Below are positions 46,348 to 59,076 of a stretch of DNA of 64,000 bases, piece after piece (position 1 is the first letter of the stretch; each line of letters opens with the position of its first letter). The stretch covers positions 28,928 to 92,927 of the forward strand of contig NZ_MCGQ01000001.1 in assembly GCF_002242805.1 (NCBI RefSeq), in the 5' to 3' direction. The translations under genes were made by a program, and so were the position numbers. This stretch comes from Streptomyces diastatochromogenes (GTDB lineage: Bacteria > Actinomycetota > Actinomycetes > Streptomycetales > Streptomycetaceae). A model generated the notes under the pieces. The model saw nothing but the letters and a program-made list of their open reading frames with translations. It was not told where the DNA came from and ran no database searches.

Positions 46348-46992
46348 TCAGAAGGAACCGTCCCAGGCGCGTCCCAAGAAGGCCGCAACGTCCGCAAGTT
46401 CGGGCAGGGCGATTCCGTGCCCCAGGCCGGGGTAGAGACGCTCCTGGAGGCGTGCACCCGAGCGCTCGCGCAGCCACGTCCCGGTGCGCTCCACCAGGTC
46501 GGCCGGGATCACGGGGTCCTCGACGTCACGTCCCCAGAAGACCGGCACCCCAGCCAAACGACCCGGCCCGTCGGGTAGCCCAGCGTCCCAAGGCATAGTG
46601 CCCGACAGAAGTGCTGCCGCGGCGAAACGGTCGGGCTGCGCAAGGAGTAGCCCGCCCGCCATGGCCATGCCGCCGGAGAAGCCGAGCAACGATACGGAAC
46701 TGTGCGGCGCCGCGACCGTGTCCAGCCAGCCGAACAGCCATTCTGCGGTCGCCGAGATGGATTCCGGCAGCGGGCGGCCGATCCCACGGTTGGCGAACCA
46801 TGCGTAGCCGCCGCCCTCGGCAATCGGCGCACGCACGAACGCCACTGCGGCCTTCTCAGGAAGGTGCGGCGCAAGCCGGGCGAACGAATCCTCGTCTGAA
46901 CCCCGTCCATGCAGAGCGACTACCAGGGGCGCATCCGACCGTTGGCCGGGATCGACGGACCAGCGGGCCACGGGGGTTGCAGCGTAGGGCAT
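46348..46992 (-). CDS. Alpha/beta hydrolase, carboxylesterase-like
   Basis: A 214-residue hydrolase of the phospholipase/carboxylesterase type. Nucleophile Ser in SLLGFSGGMAMAGGLLLAQP, Asp in GRDVEDPVIPADLVERTG, His in LYPGLGHGIALPEL; the oxyanion segment is VALHGRGSDEDSFARL. ATG at 46992 with CCAGGAG upstream. A role in aromatic ester breakdown is possible from position. Alone in its transcript as far as can be seen. Confidence 0.8.
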   Translation of the reverse strand: MPYAATPVARWSVDPGQRSDAPLVVALHGRGSDEDSFARLAPHLPEKAAVAFVRAPIAEGGGYAWFANRGIGRPLPESISATAEWLFGWLDTVAAPHSSVSLLGFSGGMAMAGGLLLAQPDRFAAAALLSGTMPWDAGLPDGPGRLAGVPVFWGRDVEDPVIPADLVERTGTWLRERSGARLQERLYPGLGHGIALPELADVAAFLGRAWDGSF

Positions 46993-47169
46993 GGCGAACT
47001 CCTGGAGGCAATGGATCTTGCGGGAGAGTGACCAGCGCAGGTGACGCGAAAGGCACGCCGCGCATGCGGCTCCTCCCGTTCCGGAACTCTCCCACTGCTT
47101 TAAAGTTGAATCAAGCTGCCGAAGGCCGGCTCCGGCCCGATGCCGGGGACATCGTCCGGGATCCGCGGG

Positions 47170-47958
47170 CTAGCGAACTACCGCGCCCAGGTGGGCCAAG
47201 AGGGCCTCCTGCAGGGCCTGTGGCTGTTCCACGGCGAGGTGCCCGGCGTCGATGGTCAACAACGTGGCGCCGTGGACGCCCCGGGCGAGTTCCGTGGCGT
47301 GGGAAAGGGGCGTGGCCACGTCGCGTGAACCGCCGACGACGAGCGTCGGCGCGCTGATCCGGGTGAGTTCCGCTCGCAGGTCGTAAGCGGCCAGGGCGTC
47401 ACAGCAGGCCGCGTAGCCTGCCGGATCCGTCTCGGCGAGCGCCGTCAACAGGGTACGGCCGACCGGGGTTTCGGCTGTGAGGGGATCCGCGAACCAGCGG
47501 CCCGGGATGGTGCCGAGCACTGGTCGGATTCCCTCCAGCCTCACGAGAGAGGCGCGCTCCAGCCACGGGGTGGCCGGGCCGAAGTGGGCAGAGGAGCAGA
47601 CCATGGCCAGCGATGCGACCCTCTGGGGGTGGTGGACGGCCAGATGCGCGCCAATTGCGCCGCCCAGGGAGACCCCCGCGTAGTGGAAATCGTGGCGGCC
47701 GTAATGATCCACGAGTCCCAGAACCAGCGCGGCCAGATCCTTGACCCTGGTGCCACCGGGGGTGGGGTCGGACAGCAGCCCTGTCGGGGAGCCACCGTGT
47801 CCGGGCAGGTCGAACCGCAGCACCTGGAAGCAGCTGCTGAGCGCGTCCAGGTGCGGCTCCCAGAGGACCGTTGATGTTCCCAGAGACGGGCCGAGAACCA
47901 GCAGGGGATCGTCGGCATGACCGTGGAGGTCGTGGTACGGCAGGCGGGATGTGGTCAC
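47170..47958 (-). CDS. pcaD: 3-oxoadipate enol-lactonase
   Basis: A 262-residue alpha/beta hydrolase: VLRFDLPGHGGSPTG, nucleophile elbow YAGVSLGGAIGAHL, Asp in VVGGSRDVATPL and His in IDAGHLAVEQP. It opens 3-oxoadipate enol-lactone to 3-oxoadipate, the last common step before CoA transfer. Last gene of the catR-to-pcaD run, 27 bp after pcaF. GTG 47958 follows CCAGGAG. The position makes pcaD much likelier than a general hydrolase. Confidence 0.85.
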   Translation of the reverse strand: MTTSRLPYHDLHGHADDPLLVLGPSLGTSTVLWEPHLDALSSCFQVLRFDLPGHGGSPTGLLSDPTPGGTRVKDLAALVLGLVDHYGRHDFHYAGVSLGGAIGAHLAVHHPQRVASLAMVCSSAHFGPATPWLERASLVRLEGIRPVLGTIPGRWFADPLTAETPVGRTLLTALAETDPAGYAACCDALAAYDLRAELTRISAPTLVVGGSRDVATPLSHATELARGVHGATLLTIDAGHLAVEQPQALQEALLAHLGAVVR

Positions 47959-47985
47959 GGCGGCTCCTGGGTACGGGGATGGAAA

Positions 47986-49194
47986 TCAGCGTTCGAGGAC
48001 GAGCGCGAGGCCTTGGCCCACGCCGATACACAGGGTCGCGACTCCGACTCCCGAGCCCTTGGCAGCGAGTTGGTGGGCGACGGTGCCGGCGAGTCTGGCC
48101 CCGGAGGCGCCGAGCGGATGGCCGAGGGCGATGGCGCCGCCTCGGGGATTGAGGATGGCCGGATCGAACTCGGGCCACTCGGCCACACAACCCAGCACCT
48201 GAGCAGCGAAGGCCTCGTTCAGTTCGAGGACGGACAGGTCGTCGAACGTCCTGTCTGCCTTGCTGAGGGCGCTGTTGACGGCTTCGACGGGTGCCAGGCC
48301 GAAGTAGTGCGGGTCGATCGCCGAGACTCCAGTGGCACTGATGCGGGCCAGGGGTTCACACCCGAGGGCACGCAGGCCCAGCCCGTCGGTCAGCAGCAGG
48401 GCGGCGGCCCCGTCGTTGAGCGGTGAGGCGTTGCCCGCGGTCACCGTCCCGTCCTCCGCACGGAAGGACGGCTTGAGCTTGGCCATCGCCGCAAGGGAGG
48501 CGTCGGGCCGTACGCACTCGTCGGCTGCGAAGGCCACCGGGTCGCCCTTGCGCTGCGGAACGGAGACCGGCGCGATCTCACGATCGAACAGACCAGACTC
48601 CTGGGCCTTGGCGGCCTTCTGGTGGGAGGCGAGGGCGAACTCGTCCTGCTGCTTCCGGCTGATCTTGTGCTTCTCGGCGATGAGTTCCGCCGACTCGCCC
48701 AGCGGGACGGTCCACTGCGGGTCCATCTTCGGATTCACCATTCGCCAGCCGAGCGTGGTGGAGTACAACTCGGCGTGGCCGGACGGGAACGGCTTGTCGG
48801 ACTTGGGGAGCACATACGGCGCCCGCGTCATGGACTCCACTCCACCGGCCACGGCGACGGAGGCGTCGCCGACCGCGATGGCGCGGGCTGCCTGGATCAC
48901 CGCTTCGAGGCCGGAGGCGCACAGCCGGTTGACGGTCACGCCCGGTACCGAGGTCGGCAGGCCCGCGAGCAGGGCGGCCATGCGGGCGACGTTGCGGTTC
49001 TCCTCGCCGGCCCCATTGGCGTTGCCGAAGTACACGTCGTCGATGCGGGCTGGGTCCACCTGCGGAGTGCGGGCGAGGAGTTCGCGTATCACGTGGGCGG
49101 CCAGGTCGTCCGGGCGTACGGAAGCGAGCGCGCCGTTGTAGCGGCCGATCGGCGTGCGGACCGCGTCGACGATGTAGACGTCCCGCAGTGTCAT
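47986..49194 (-). CDS. pcaF: 3-oxoadipyl-CoA thiolase
   Basis: A 402-residue thiolase. Catalytic Cys in [15 protein letters not shown], His in [14 protein letters not shown], Cys in [11 protein letters not shown]. It completes the beta-ketoadipate pathway to acetyl-CoA and succinyl-CoA. Very like paaJ at 37940 but lies in the cat/pca operon; ATGA overlap with pcaJ. Confidence 0.9.
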   Translation of the reverse strand: MTLRDVYIVDAVRTPIGRYNGALASVRPDDLAAHVIRELLARTPQVDPARIDDVYFGNANGAGEENRNVARMAALLAGLPTSVPGVTVNRLCASGLEAVIQAARAIAVGDASVAVAGGVESMTRAPYVLPKSDKPFPSGHAELYSTTLGWRMVNPKMDPQWTVPLGESAELIAEKHKISRKQQDEFALASHQKAAKAQESGLFDREIAPVSVPQRKGDPVAFAADECVRPDASLAAMAKLKPSFRAEDGTVTAGNASPLNDGAAALLLTDGLGLRALGCEPLARISATGVSAIDPHYFGLAPVEAVNSALSKADRTFDDLSVLELNEAFAAQVLGCVAEWPEFDPAILNPRGGAIALGHPLGASGARLAGTVAHQLAAKGSGVGVATLCIGVGQGLALVLER

Positions 49195-49838
49195 GACGAG
49201 ATCTCCTCATTGATGTGAACCTTGGCGTCGGTCTTGGCCACGATGTCGTCGACCGTCACGCCCGGTGCGGTCTCGACGAGGACGAGTCCGTCGTCGGTGA
49301 CGTCGAGGACGCCGAGGTCGGTGATGATCCGGTTCACGCACGCCTTGCCGGTCAGCGGCAGCGCGCACTCGGTGAGGATCTTCGGGCTTCCGTCCTTGGC
49401 GGTGTGGGTCATGACCACGATGACGGTGCGGGCGCCGTGGACGAGGTCCATCGCCCCGCCGATCCCGGTGACCAGCTTCCCGGGAATCGCCCAGTTGGCC
49501 AGGTCGCCCTTCTCCGATACCTGCATCGCGCCCAGCACGGCGACATCGATGTGCCCGCCCCGGATCATGGAGAACGACAGCGCGGAGTCGAAGAAGGAGG
49601 AGCCCGGCAGGACGGTGACGGTTTCCTTGCCCGCGTTGATCAGGTCGGGATCGACGGCGTCCTCGGTGGGATAGGGGCCGGTGCCCAGGATGCCGTTCTC
49701 CGACTCCAGGACCACCTCGACGCCCGGCGGCAGATGGTTCGGGATCAGCGTCGGCAGGCCGATGCCGAGGTTGACGTACTGGCCGTCCCTCAGTTCGCCC
49801 GCGGCCCGCGCGGCCATCTGTTCTCGCGTCCACGCCAT
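49191..49838 (-). CDS. pcaJ: 3-oxoadipate CoA-transferase, subunit B
   Basis: A 215-residue small (beta) subunit: [18 protein letters not shown], then [16 protein letters not shown] with the catalytic Glu of the SENG motif. With PcaI it moves CoA from succinyl-CoA to 3-oxoadipate. ATG 49838 overlaps the pcaI stop by one base (TGATG), which favours coupled, equal synthesis of both subunits. Confidence 0.9.
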   Translation of the reverse strand: MAWTREQMAARAAGELRDGQYVNLGIGLPTLIPNHLPPGVEVVLESENGILGTGPYPTEDAVDPDLINAGKETVTVLPGSSFFDSALSFSMIRGGHIDVAVLGAMQVSEKGDLANWAIPGKLVTGIGGAMDLVHGARTVIVVMTHTAKDGSPKILTECALPLTGKACVNRIITDLGVLDVTDDGLVLVETAPGVTVDDIVAKTDAKVHINEEISS

Positions 49839-50593
49839 CAACTGCTCACCGTCCGCTGCTCGATCTTCTTGTCGGCCACCTGCTCAGGCGTGAGCGCGAT
49901 CACCCGCTGCACGAAGATCCCGGGGAGGTGCACGGCGTCCGGGTCGATCTCCCCGGGCTCGACCAACTCCTCCACCTCGGCGACCGTGACCCGGCCGGCC
50001 ATCGCGGCCAGCGGGTTGAAGTTCCGGGAGGACTTGTTGAAGACGAGGTTGCCGTGCCGGTCGCCCTTGGCGGCGCGGACCAGCGCGAAGTCGGTGCGGA
50101 TGCCCCGCTCCAGGACGTACTCCACGCCGTCGAACTCCCGGACCTCCTTCGGCGGCGAGGCGAGCGCGACCCCGCCCTCGCCGTCGTACCGCCACGGCAG
50201 CCCGCCCTCGGCCACCTGCGTGCCCACCCCGGCCGGGGTGTAGAAGGCGGGGATCCCGGCGCCGCCCGCGCGCAGCCGCTCGGCCAGCGTGCCCTGCGGG
50301 ATCAACTCGACCTCCAGCTCGCCGGACAGGTACTGGCGCGCGAACTCCTTGTTCGCCCCGATGTAGGAGCCGGTGACGCGGGCGATCCGGCCGGCCGCCA
50401 GCAGCACCGCGAGGCCGGACTCCATCGCGCCGCAGTTGTTCGACACCACGCTCAGACCGGTCGTCCCGCGCTCGTACAGCGCCTGGATCAGTACGTTCGG
50501 CACACCGCTGAGCCCGAATCCACCGACCGCGAGGGACGCGCCGTCCGGCACATCGGCCACCGCCTCCAGGGCAGTGGCGACCACCTTGTCCAT
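49838..50593 (-). CDS. pcaI: 3-oxoadipate CoA-transferase, subunit A
   Basis: A 251-residue alpha subunit: [20 protein letters not shown] (CoA-binding GxGGF type), [20 protein letters not shown], and [20 protein letters not shown]. Partner of pcaJ. ATG 50593 overlaps the catC stop by one base (TGATG); a GTG directly before it is possible. Confidence 0.9.
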   Translation of the reverse strand: MDKVVATALEAVADVPDGASLAVGGFGLSGVPNVLIQALYERGTTGLSVVSNNCGAMESGLAVLLAAGRIARVTGSYIGANKEFARQYLSGELEVELIPQGTLAERLRAGGAGIPAFYTPAGVGTQVAEGGLPWRYDGEGGVALASPPKEVREFDGVEYVLERGIRTDFALVRAAKGDRHGNLVFNKSSRNFNPLAAMAGRVTVAEVEELVEPGEIDPDAVHLPGIFVQRVIALTPEQVADKKIEQRTVSS

Positions 50594-50892
50594 CACGCCA
50601 CGTCCTCAGCGGCAGCCGCCAGGTCGGAGGGGTGCTGCGCCAGAGGCGTGACCTCCACCCTCATGTACGGGAACAGCGGCAGGTTCCACAGGACCCGGTG
50701 CAGCGCCTCGTTGTCCGCGACGTCGAAGATGCTGATGTTGGCGTACTGCCCGACGCACCGCCAGATGTGGACCCACTCCCCCGACTTCTGAAGTTCCTGG
50801 CAGTAGGCCTTCTCACGGGCCACCAGGTCCGCGCGAACCCCCGGGGCGAGGTCGCGCGGAATCTCAACGTCCATCCGAACCGCGAACAGCAC
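50593..50892 (-). CDS. catC: Muconolactone delta-isomerase
   Basis: A 99-residue protein, the normal length: MLFAVRMDVEIPRDLAPGVR, EKAYCQELQKSGEWVHIWRC, YANISIFDVADNEALHRVLW and LPLFPYMRVEVTPLAQHP. It turns muconolactone into 3-oxoadipate enol-lactone as an oligomer. Lies 6 bp after catA. Confidence 0.93.
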   Translation of the reverse strand: MLFAVRMDVEIPRDLAPGVRADLVAREKAYCQELQKSGEWVHIWRCVGQYANISIFDVADNEALHRVLWNLPLFPYMRVEVTPLAQHPSDLAAAAEDVA

Positions 50893-50898
50893 CGTTCA

Positions 50899-52896
<1,998 letters not shown>

Positions 52897-52900
<4 letters not shown>

Positions 52901-53805
52901 GTCGTCTCTTCCAGACCTTCCAGAAATATGTCGTTCTTCTCGAGGACCTTCAGCAGATTCCTCAGCAAGGGCGAGTCGTCGTCCTCACGCCAGGCCAGGT
53001 CGAGACGCACACTGAGAGCGTTCTCGATGGGCTTGTACAGAACGCCCTCCCGCGGTGCGGAGCGGATGGACTCCGGCAGGACGGCGATGCCGAGGCCGGC
53101 GGCCACCAGTGCCAGCACCGTCGAGGTCTCGTTGACCTCGTAGGCGCAGTGTGGGTGGAACCCTGCCGCGAGACAGCCACGGATCACGGCGTCGTTGACG
53201 ACGGAGCCGAGTGCGGCGCCGTACATGACGAAGTTCTCGTGCCGCAGCTGGGCGAGGCGCACGGTCTCCGCCTCACTCAGCCAGTGCTCTGCGGGAACGG
53301 CGAGGACCAGCAGCTCGTCGGCGATGGCGCGGTGAACGATCCCCTCCTGCCGGACAGGGGGCCGCAGGACGCCGATGTCGAGGCGGCGCTCGAGCAGCCC
53401 TGTTTCCTGGGCGGGCGTGAGCATCTCGGTGTGCACCTCCAGCGTCACTTGGGGCATTGCGCGTTCCAACAGACGGGCCAATGCGGGCAGTTGGCGATAC
53501 GAGGCAGAGCCGGTGAGGCCGATCCGCAGCACCCCTTCCGCTCCCGCGGCGAAGCGTCCGACCCTCGCGACGGCGTCGTCGACGCCCTGGAGGATGCGCT
53601 CCACGTCACCGCGGAACACCTCGCCGGCGCCGGTCAGGGCGACCTGCCGGGTGGTACGCGTGAACAGCTCCACGCCCAGTTCCGCCTCCAGCTGGCGGAT
53701 CGCCTGGGAGAGCGGCGGCTGCGCCATGTGCAACCGCTCCGCCGCCCGGCCGAAATGGCACGTGTCGGCGACAGCCGCGAAATAGCGCAGATGCCTGAGC
53801 TCCAT
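52897..53805 (-). CDS. catR: LysR-type regulator of cat/ben genes
   Basis: A 302-residue LysR protein. Winged helix at residues 1-60: MELRHLRYFAAVADTCHFGR, then AAERLHMAQPPLSQAIRQLE and LGVELFTRTTRQVALTGAGE. The effector domain follows the usual pattern. The inducer is probably cis,cis-muconate, as for CatR and BenM. ATG 53805 with GAGGGAGATTC upstream. It heads the catR-to-pcaD run and is divergent from benA, with the palindrome at 53873 between. Confidence 0.88.
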
Positions 53806-53872
53806 CGGAATCTCCCTCGATTGCGGCCCAGCGTAGGAACTGAATAACCAGACCCACAAATACCTGATTGCA

Positions 53873-53903
53873 GGGTATTGATATGCAGCCCATATCAATA
53901 CCC
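53873..53903. promoter_or_regulatory. CatR operator, 13-bp-arm palindrome
   Basis: Perfect arms GGGTATTGATATG and CATATCAATACCC around CAGCC. The T-N11-A core and AT-rich centre fit a LysR site. It is 68 bp before catR and 134 bp before benA. Right beside it are two CCCTGGG copies (53905-53920), which may be the lower-affinity half-site. Confidence 0.7.
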
Positions 53904-54036
53904 CCCTGGGTCAACCCTGGGGGAATGCCTGGGGCCGGGCCTTCACCGTCCTGACATGGTGCTGAAAAGCGGCGGACACACGCCGTTGCCGACCGGAAGG
54001 CCCGGACGGCGGGACATGATCGGAGGGACGGCGCCC

Positions 54037-55383
54037 ATGGCCGAGGACTACAGCCGCGCGCGGACCATCCTCGAAGACGCCCTCGTGGAGGACCCGGACA
54101 ACGGTGTGTACCGGGTGCGACGGAACGTCTTCACCGACGAGGAACTCTTCGAGCTGGAGATGAAGCACATCTTCGAGGGGAACTGGGTCTACCTCGCGCA
54201 CGAGAGCCAGATCCCCGAGGTCGGTGACTACTTCACGACCTATATCGGCCGCCAGCCCGTCGTCATCTCCCGCGACAAGCAGGGCGAGCTGCACTGCCTG
54301 ATCAACGCGTGCAGCCACCGCGGCGCGATGCTGTGCCGCCGCAAGACCGACAACCGCACCACCTTCACCTGCCCGTTCCACGGCTGGACGTTCAACAACA
54401 GCGGCAAGCTGCTGAAGGTGAAGGACCCGCGCGAGGCCGGCTACCCCGAGCAGTTCAACACCGACGGCTCCCACGACCTGAAGAAGGTCGCCCGCTTCGA
54501 AAGCTACCGGGGTTTCCTGTTCGGCAGTCTCAACCCGGACGTCAAGCCGCTGCGGGAGCACCTGGGCGACGCCGCCGTCGTGATCGACATGGTCGTCGAC
54601 CAGTCTCCGGAGGGCCTGGAGGTGCTGAGGGGATCCTCGACGTACCACTACGACGGCAACTGGAAGCTCCAGGCGGAGAACGGCGCCGACGGCTACCACG
54701 TCTCCGCCACCCACTGGAACTACGCCGCCACCCAGGCCCGCCGCACGTCCGGCGAGTCGAAGAACGACACCAAGACGATGGACGCGGGCGGCTGGTCCAA
54801 GCAGAAGGGCGGCTTCTACTCCTTCGACCACGGCCACCTACTGCTCTGGACCAAGTGGCTCGACCCCGCCAACCGGCCGCTTTTCGAGAAGCGCGACGAG
54901 CTGGCGGAGCAGTTCGGGGCGGAGAAGGCCGACTGGATGATCGGCGTGTCCCGGAATCTGTGCCTGTACCCGAACGTGTACCTGATGGACCAGTTCAGCT
55001 CGCAGATCCGGCACTTCCGGCCCATCTCCGTCGACAAGACCGAGGTCACCATCTACTGCATCGCCCCCAAGGGCGAGCCGGCCGAGGACCGCGCCCGCCG
55101 GATCCGCCAGTACGAGGACTTCTTCAACGCCACCGGCATGGCCACCCCGGACGACCTGGAGGAGTTCCGCTCCTGCCAGAAGACGTACCTGGCCGAGTCC
55201 ATGCCGTGGAACGACCTCAGCCGCGGTGCCGTGCACCAGATCGACGGTCCGGACGAGGACGCCGAGAAGATCGGCATCAACCCGATCGCGAGCGGGGTGC
55301 GCACCGAGGACGAGGGGCTCTACCCCATCCAGCACGGCTACTGGCTCGAGACGCTGCGCAAGGCCCTGGAGGTGGCGAAGTGA
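54037..55383 (+). CDS. benA: Benzoate 1,2-dioxygenase, large (alpha) subunit
   Basis: A 448-residue Rieske oxygenase. Rieske cluster: [14 protein letters not shown] then [10 protein letters not shown] (CxH...CxxH). Mononuclear iron ligands: His pair in [14 protein letters not shown] plus a later Asp. It adds both oxygens to benzoate to give the cis-diol. ATG 54037 with GGAGGGA upstream; an earlier ATG at 54016 is in frame but further from a site. GTGA overlap with benB. Confidence 0.93.
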   Translation: MAEDYSRARTILEDALVEDPDNGVYRVRRNVFTDEELFELEMKHIFEGNWVYLAHESQIPEVGDYFTTYIGRQPVVISRDKQGELHCLINACSHRGAMLCRRKTDNRTTFTCPFHGWTFNNSGKLLKVKDPREAGYPEQFNTDGSHDLKKVARFESYRGFLFGSLNPDVKPLREHLGDAAVVIDMVVDQSPEGLEVLRGSSTYHYDGNWKLQAENGADGYHVSATHWNYAATQARRTSGESKNDTKTMDAGGWSKQKGGFYSFDHGHLLLWTKWLDPANRPLFEKRDELAEQFGAEKADWMIGVSRNLCLYPNVYLMDQFSSQIRHFRPISVDKTEVTIYCIAPKGEPAEDRARRIRQYEDFFNATGMATPDDLEEFRSCQKTYLAESMPWNDLSRGAVHQIDGPDEDAEKIGINPIASGVRTEDEGLYPIQHGYWLETLRKALEVAK

Positions 55384-55886
55384 GCACGACAATCGACGAG
55401 ATCACCCTCGAGGACGTCCGGCAGTTCCTCTACCGCGAGGCCCGCTACCTCGACGACCGCGAGTTCGAGAAGTGGCTGGAGTGCTACCACCCGAACGCCG
55501 ATTTCTGGATGCCGGCCTGGGCGGACGACGACGAGCTCACCCGCGACCCGCAGCGCGAGATCTCGCTGGCCTACTACCCGACCCGGGCCGGCCTGGAGGA
55601 CCGCGTCTTCCGCATCCGCACCGACCGCTCCAGCGCCACGAGCCTGCCCGAGCCGCGCACCGGCCACAACATCACCAACGTCGAGATCACCGGCCGGTAC
55701 GGCGAGTTGGTGGAAGTGCGCTTCAACTGGTTCACGCTCTACTACCGCTACCAGACGACCGACACGTACTTCGGCACCTCCTTCTACCAGCTCGACGTCT
55801 CCGGTCCGGAGCCGCTGATCACCAGCAAGAAGGTCGTCCTGAAGAACGACTACGTGCACCACGTCGTCGACATCTACCACGTCTGA
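55380..55886 (+). CDS. benB: Benzoate 1,2-dioxygenase, small (beta) subunit
   Basis: A 168-residue NTF2-like beta subunit: [58 protein letters not shown] and a C-terminal [19 protein letters not shown]. Structural partner of BenA. GTG 55380 overlaps the benA stop; benC starts 1 bp after. Confidence 0.92.
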   Translation: MSTTIDEITLEDVRQFLYREARYLDDREFEKWLECYHPNADFWMPAWADDDELTRDPQREISLAYYPTRAGLEDRVFRIRTDRSSATSLPEPRTGHNITNVEITGRYGELVEVRFNWFTLYYRYQTTDTYFGTSFYQLDVSGPEPLITSKKVVLKNDYVHHVVDIYHV

Positions 55887-55887
55887 A

Positions 55888-56931
55888 ATGAGCACCCGCA
55901 TGTCCTTCCAGGTCGCCCTGAACTTCGAGGACGGCATCACCCGGTTCATCGAGTGCCGTCCGGACGAGACCGTCGCCGAAGCCTCCTACAAAGCGCGCAT
56001 CAACATTCCCCTCGACTGTCGCGACGGCGCCTGCGGCACCTGCAAGTCGCTGTGCGAGTCCGGCAGTTACGACGGCGGCGACTACATCGACGAGGCACTG
56101 AGCGAAGACGAGGCGGCGAGCGGCTACTGCCTGCCCTGCCAGATGACCCCGCAGAGCGACCTCGTGCTGCGCATCCCCTCGTCCTCGGCGGCGGCGAAGA
56201 CCGGCGCGGCCACCCACACGGCCACGGTCGCCGCCATCAAGCGCCACTCCCCCACCACGGTCGAGTTCGCGCTCGACGTCGCCGGCCGGGACGCGCTCGA
56301 CTTCCTGCCCGGCCAGTACATCAACATCGCCGTACCCGGCACGGACCAGAGCCGCTCGTACTCCTTCAGCTCGGGGCCCGCTCAGCTGCAGAACTCGTTC
56401 CTGGTGCGGATCGTCGACGGCGGTGCGATGTCCAGCTACCTCACCCAGCGAGCCCGCGTCGGCGACCGGCTGGAGTTCACCGGCCCCATGGGCAGCTTCT
56501 ACCTGCGCGCCGTCACCCGGCCCGCCCTGCTGCTGGCGGGCGGCACCGGCCTGGCGCCCCTGCTGTCGATGCTGGAGGACATGGCCCAGAAGCCGCCCGC
56601 GCACCCGGTCCACCTGCTCTACGGCGTCACCACCGATCTGGACCTCGTCCACCTGGACACCCTCGAGGACTACGCGGAGGTCATCCCCGGCTTCACCTTC
56701 GACCACTGCGTGGCCGACCCCGACAGCACAGCCCGCAACAAGGGCTTCGTCACCGGCCTGATCGACTCCTCGACGCTGCACGACGGCGACGTGGACGTCT
56801 ACCTGTGCGGCCCGCCCGCAATGGTGGAAGCCGTACGCGGCCACATCGCATCCCTCGGCGTGAACCCGGCGAGCTTCCACTACGAGAAGTTCACCCCGGC
56901 CGCCGTACGACAGACGGCGGAGGCGGCGTGA
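55888..56931 (+). CDS. benC: Benzoate dioxygenase reductase
   Basis: A 347-residue reductase with a plant-type [2Fe-2S] ferredoxin start (CRDGACGTCKSLCESG and later CLPCQM as fourth ligand), an FAD domain (RSYSFSSGPAQ) and an NAD domain (LLLAGGTGLAPLLSMLE, VYLCGPPAMVEAV). Passes electrons from NADH to BenA. GTGA overlap with benD. Confidence 0.93.
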   Translation: MSTRMSFQVALNFEDGITRFIECRPDETVAEASYKARINIPLDCRDGACGTCKSLCESGSYDGGDYIDEALSEDEAASGYCLPCQMTPQSDLVLRIPSSSAAAKTGAATHTATVAAIKRHSPTTVEFALDVAGRDALDFLPGQYINIAVPGTDQSRSYSFSSGPAQLQNSFLVRIVDGGAMSSYLTQRARVGDRLEFTGPMGSFYLRAVTRPALLLAGGTGLAPLLSMLEDMAQKPPAHPVHLLYGVTTDLDLVHLDTLEDYAEVIPGFTFDHCVADPDSTARNKGFVTGLIDSSTLHDGDVDVYLCGPPAMVEAVRGHIASLGVNPASFHYEKFTPAAVRQTAEAA

Positions 56932-57704
56932 GCGTCCACATCGACCGGTTCTCCGGGAAGAAGGTAGTGGTCACCGGCGCGGCCCAGGGCATCGGGCTCG
57001 CCGTGGCCAGCCGCCTGGCCGCCGAGTCGGCCGAGCTCACGCTGGTCGACCGGTCCGAACTTGTACACGACGTCGCCGCCGAGCTCGGCGCGCACTCCGT
57101 GACCGCCGACCTGGAGTCCTACGCGGGAGCGGAGGCGGCCGTCGCCGCCGCCCGGAAGCGGCACGGCCGGATCGACGTCCTGGTGAACAACGTGGGCGGC
57201 GCCATCAATTTCAAGCCGTTCACCGAGTTCACCGCCGAGGAGATCCAGGCCGAGATCACCCGCTCGCTGCTGACCACTCTGTGGTCCTGCCGAGCGGTGC
57301 TGCCGGCCATGACGGAACAGGGACAGGGCGTGATCGTCAACGTCTCCTCGTGCGCGACCCGCGGCATCCACCGCATTCCCTACTCCGCGGCCAAGGGCGG
57401 CATCAACGCGCTCACCGCCGCGCTCGCCTTCGAGTACGCCGACTCCGGGATCCGCGTGGTCGCGACGGCACCGGGCGGCACCGAGGCACCTCCGCGCAAG
57501 ATCTCCCGTGGCACACCGACGCCGCGTACCGCCCAGGAGAAGGACTGGTTCCAGGCCCACATCGACCAGACCCTCGCCTCCTCGCTGCTGAAGCGTTACG
57601 GCACGCTCGACGAGCAGGCCGCCGCGATCTGCTTCCTCGCCTCCGACGAAGCGTCCTACATCACTGGCACGGTGCTGCCGGTCGCCGGCGGGGATCAGGG
57701 CTGA
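56928..57704 (+). CDS. benD: Benzoate cis-diol dehydrogenase
   Basis: A 258-residue short-chain dehydrogenase: VVVTGAAQGIGLAVASRLAA (TGxxxGxG), LVNNVGGAINFKPFTEF (NNxGG), Ser in NVSSCATRG, and catalytic YSAAKGG. It oxidises the diol and releases CO2, giving catechol. GTG 56928 overlaps the benC stop. Confidence 0.9.
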   Translation: MSVHIDRFSGKKVVVTGAAQGIGLAVASRLAAESAELTLVDRSELVHDVAAELGAHSVTADLESYAGAEAAVAAARKRHGRIDVLVNNVGGAINFKPFTEFTAEEIQAEITRSLLTTLWSCRAVLPAMTEQGQGVIVNVSSCATRGIHRIPYSAAKGGINALTAALAFEYADSGIRVVATAPGGTEAPPRKISRGTPTPRTAQEKDWFQAHIDQTLASSLLKRYGTLDEQAAAICFLASDEASYITGTVLPVAGGDQG

Positions 57705-57707
57705 AGC

Positions 57708-59057
57708 ATGACCACTGACCTGACCGGACGGTCGCGAACCCAAGCACGTCGCCAGCGCAAGGCCCTGCGGTGGATCGTGGGCTTCGCCGCGGTGGCCGTG
57801 CTCTTCGACGGATACGCCCTGCTCGTCTACGGCGCCGTCGTGCCCACCCTGCTCCGCGATCCCGGTCAGATCGGTGCACTCACGCCCGGCCAGGCCGGAG
57901 CTGTCGGCTCCTACGCCCTGATGGGCGCTCTGGTCGGTGCCCTGGCCGCGGGCGCCGTAGGCGACCGGGTCGGGCGGCGTCGCATGATGCTGGCCAACCT
58001 CGCCTGGTTCTCACTCGGCATGGGTCTGACTTCAGTCGTCACCAGCGTCACCGCCTTCGGCCTCCTGCGCTTCTTCACCGGCATCGGAGCCGGGGCAGTA
58101 ATGTCCACCGTCGGCGCCCTGATAGCCGAGTTCTCTCCCCCGGACCGCCGCAATTTCTACAACGCCATCGTGTACAGCGGCGTCCCCGGCGGCGGCGTCA
58201 TGGCGGCCTTGCTGGCGATACTCACCTCCGACGCGATCGGCTGGCGCGGACTGTTCCTCATCGGAGCCCTGCCGCTCGTTCTCGTACTGCCCGTGGCCGC
58301 GCTGCGGCTGCCTGAATCCCCCAGGTGGCTGCTGGCCCGCGGCCACGCGGACAAGGCCCACGAGGTCGCCCGGCAAACCGGCACCAGCTTGCCGGCCCCC
58401 ACCGTCGCCACTGCGGCCCCCCACGACAGCCAGGCCAGGGAAAGAATCGGCTTCGCGGCCCTCGCGACCCGGCGCTACGCGCGCGTCACCGTGCTCCTGG
58501 GCTTCATGAGCTTCTCCGCCGTGGCCTTGATCTACGGTCTGAACACCTGGCTGCCCGAGATCATGGGCCGCGGTGGTCACGGCAAGGCGTACGCATTCGC
58601 CTTTCTGCTCGCTCTCAACGGTGGCGCCATCATCGGCGGCATGATCGCTTCACGCTGCGCCGACCGGTTCGGCCCTCAGCGGGCGATCGGTACGACGTTC
58701 GCCCTGGCCGCCGTCTCGCTCGTCCTACTGACGCTTGCACCACCCACGGCCGTGATGCTTGGCCTCGTCGCCGTGGCGGGGGTCGGGGGCTCCGGCACGC
58801 AGGTCCTCATCCTCGGGTTCGCCTCGAACTCCTACGACACCCTGGCCCGCGCTGCGGGCCTCGCCTGGTGCGACGGGTTCGGCCGCCTCGGCGGCATCCT
58901 CGGCCCACTCGCCGGCGGTGCGCTGGTGGGCGCCGGAGTTCCGTCCCTCTACACCTTCTACCTGTTCGCGGGCGTCGGACTCCTCGGAGTGCTCGTGACC
59001 GCCTTCGCCTCCCGAAGCGATGCCGCACCCACCGCTGCCGAGCAGCCCGTCCTCTGA
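57708..59057 (+). CDS. benK: Benzoate transporter, MFS type
   Basis: A 449-residue transporter of about 12 helices in the aromatic acid:H+ symporter family. The loop 2-3 signature is GDRVGRRRMM; an Asp in the first helix (VAVLFDGYALLVYGAV) is typical of BenK/PcaK and needed for transport. Three bases after benD, so last of the ben operon. Substrate benzoate is inferred from the operon. Confidence 0.87.
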   Translation: MTTDLTGRSRTQARRQRKALRWIVGFAAVAVLFDGYALLVYGAVVPTLLRDPGQIGALTPGQAGAVGSYALMGALVGALAAGAVGDRVGRRRMMLANLAWFSLGMGLTSVVTSVTAFGLLRFFTGIGAGAVMSTVGALIAEFSPPDRRNFYNAIVYSGVPGGGVMAALLAILTSDAIGWRGLFLIGALPLVLVLPVAALRLPESPRWLLARGHADKAHEVARQTGTSLPAPTVATAAPHDSQARERIGFAALATRRYARVTVLLGFMSFSAVALIYGLNTWLPEIMGRGGHGKAYAFAFLLALNGGAIIGGMIASRCADRFGPQRAIGTTFALAAVSLVLLTLAPPTAVMLGLVAVAGVGGSGTQVLILGFASNSYDTLARAAGLAWCDGFGRLGGILGPLAGGALVGAGVPSLYTFYLFAGVGLLGVLVTAFASRSDAAPTAAEQPVL

Positions 59058-59076
59058 CGTTGACCGCCTGGCTGAT

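Noticed and set aside
54309..57704. Long plus-strand frames that pass through several ben genes (for example 54309-55886 and 55953-57704)
   Set aside because: They are out-of-frame reading joined to the true benB and benD frames; real starts overlap the preceding stops.
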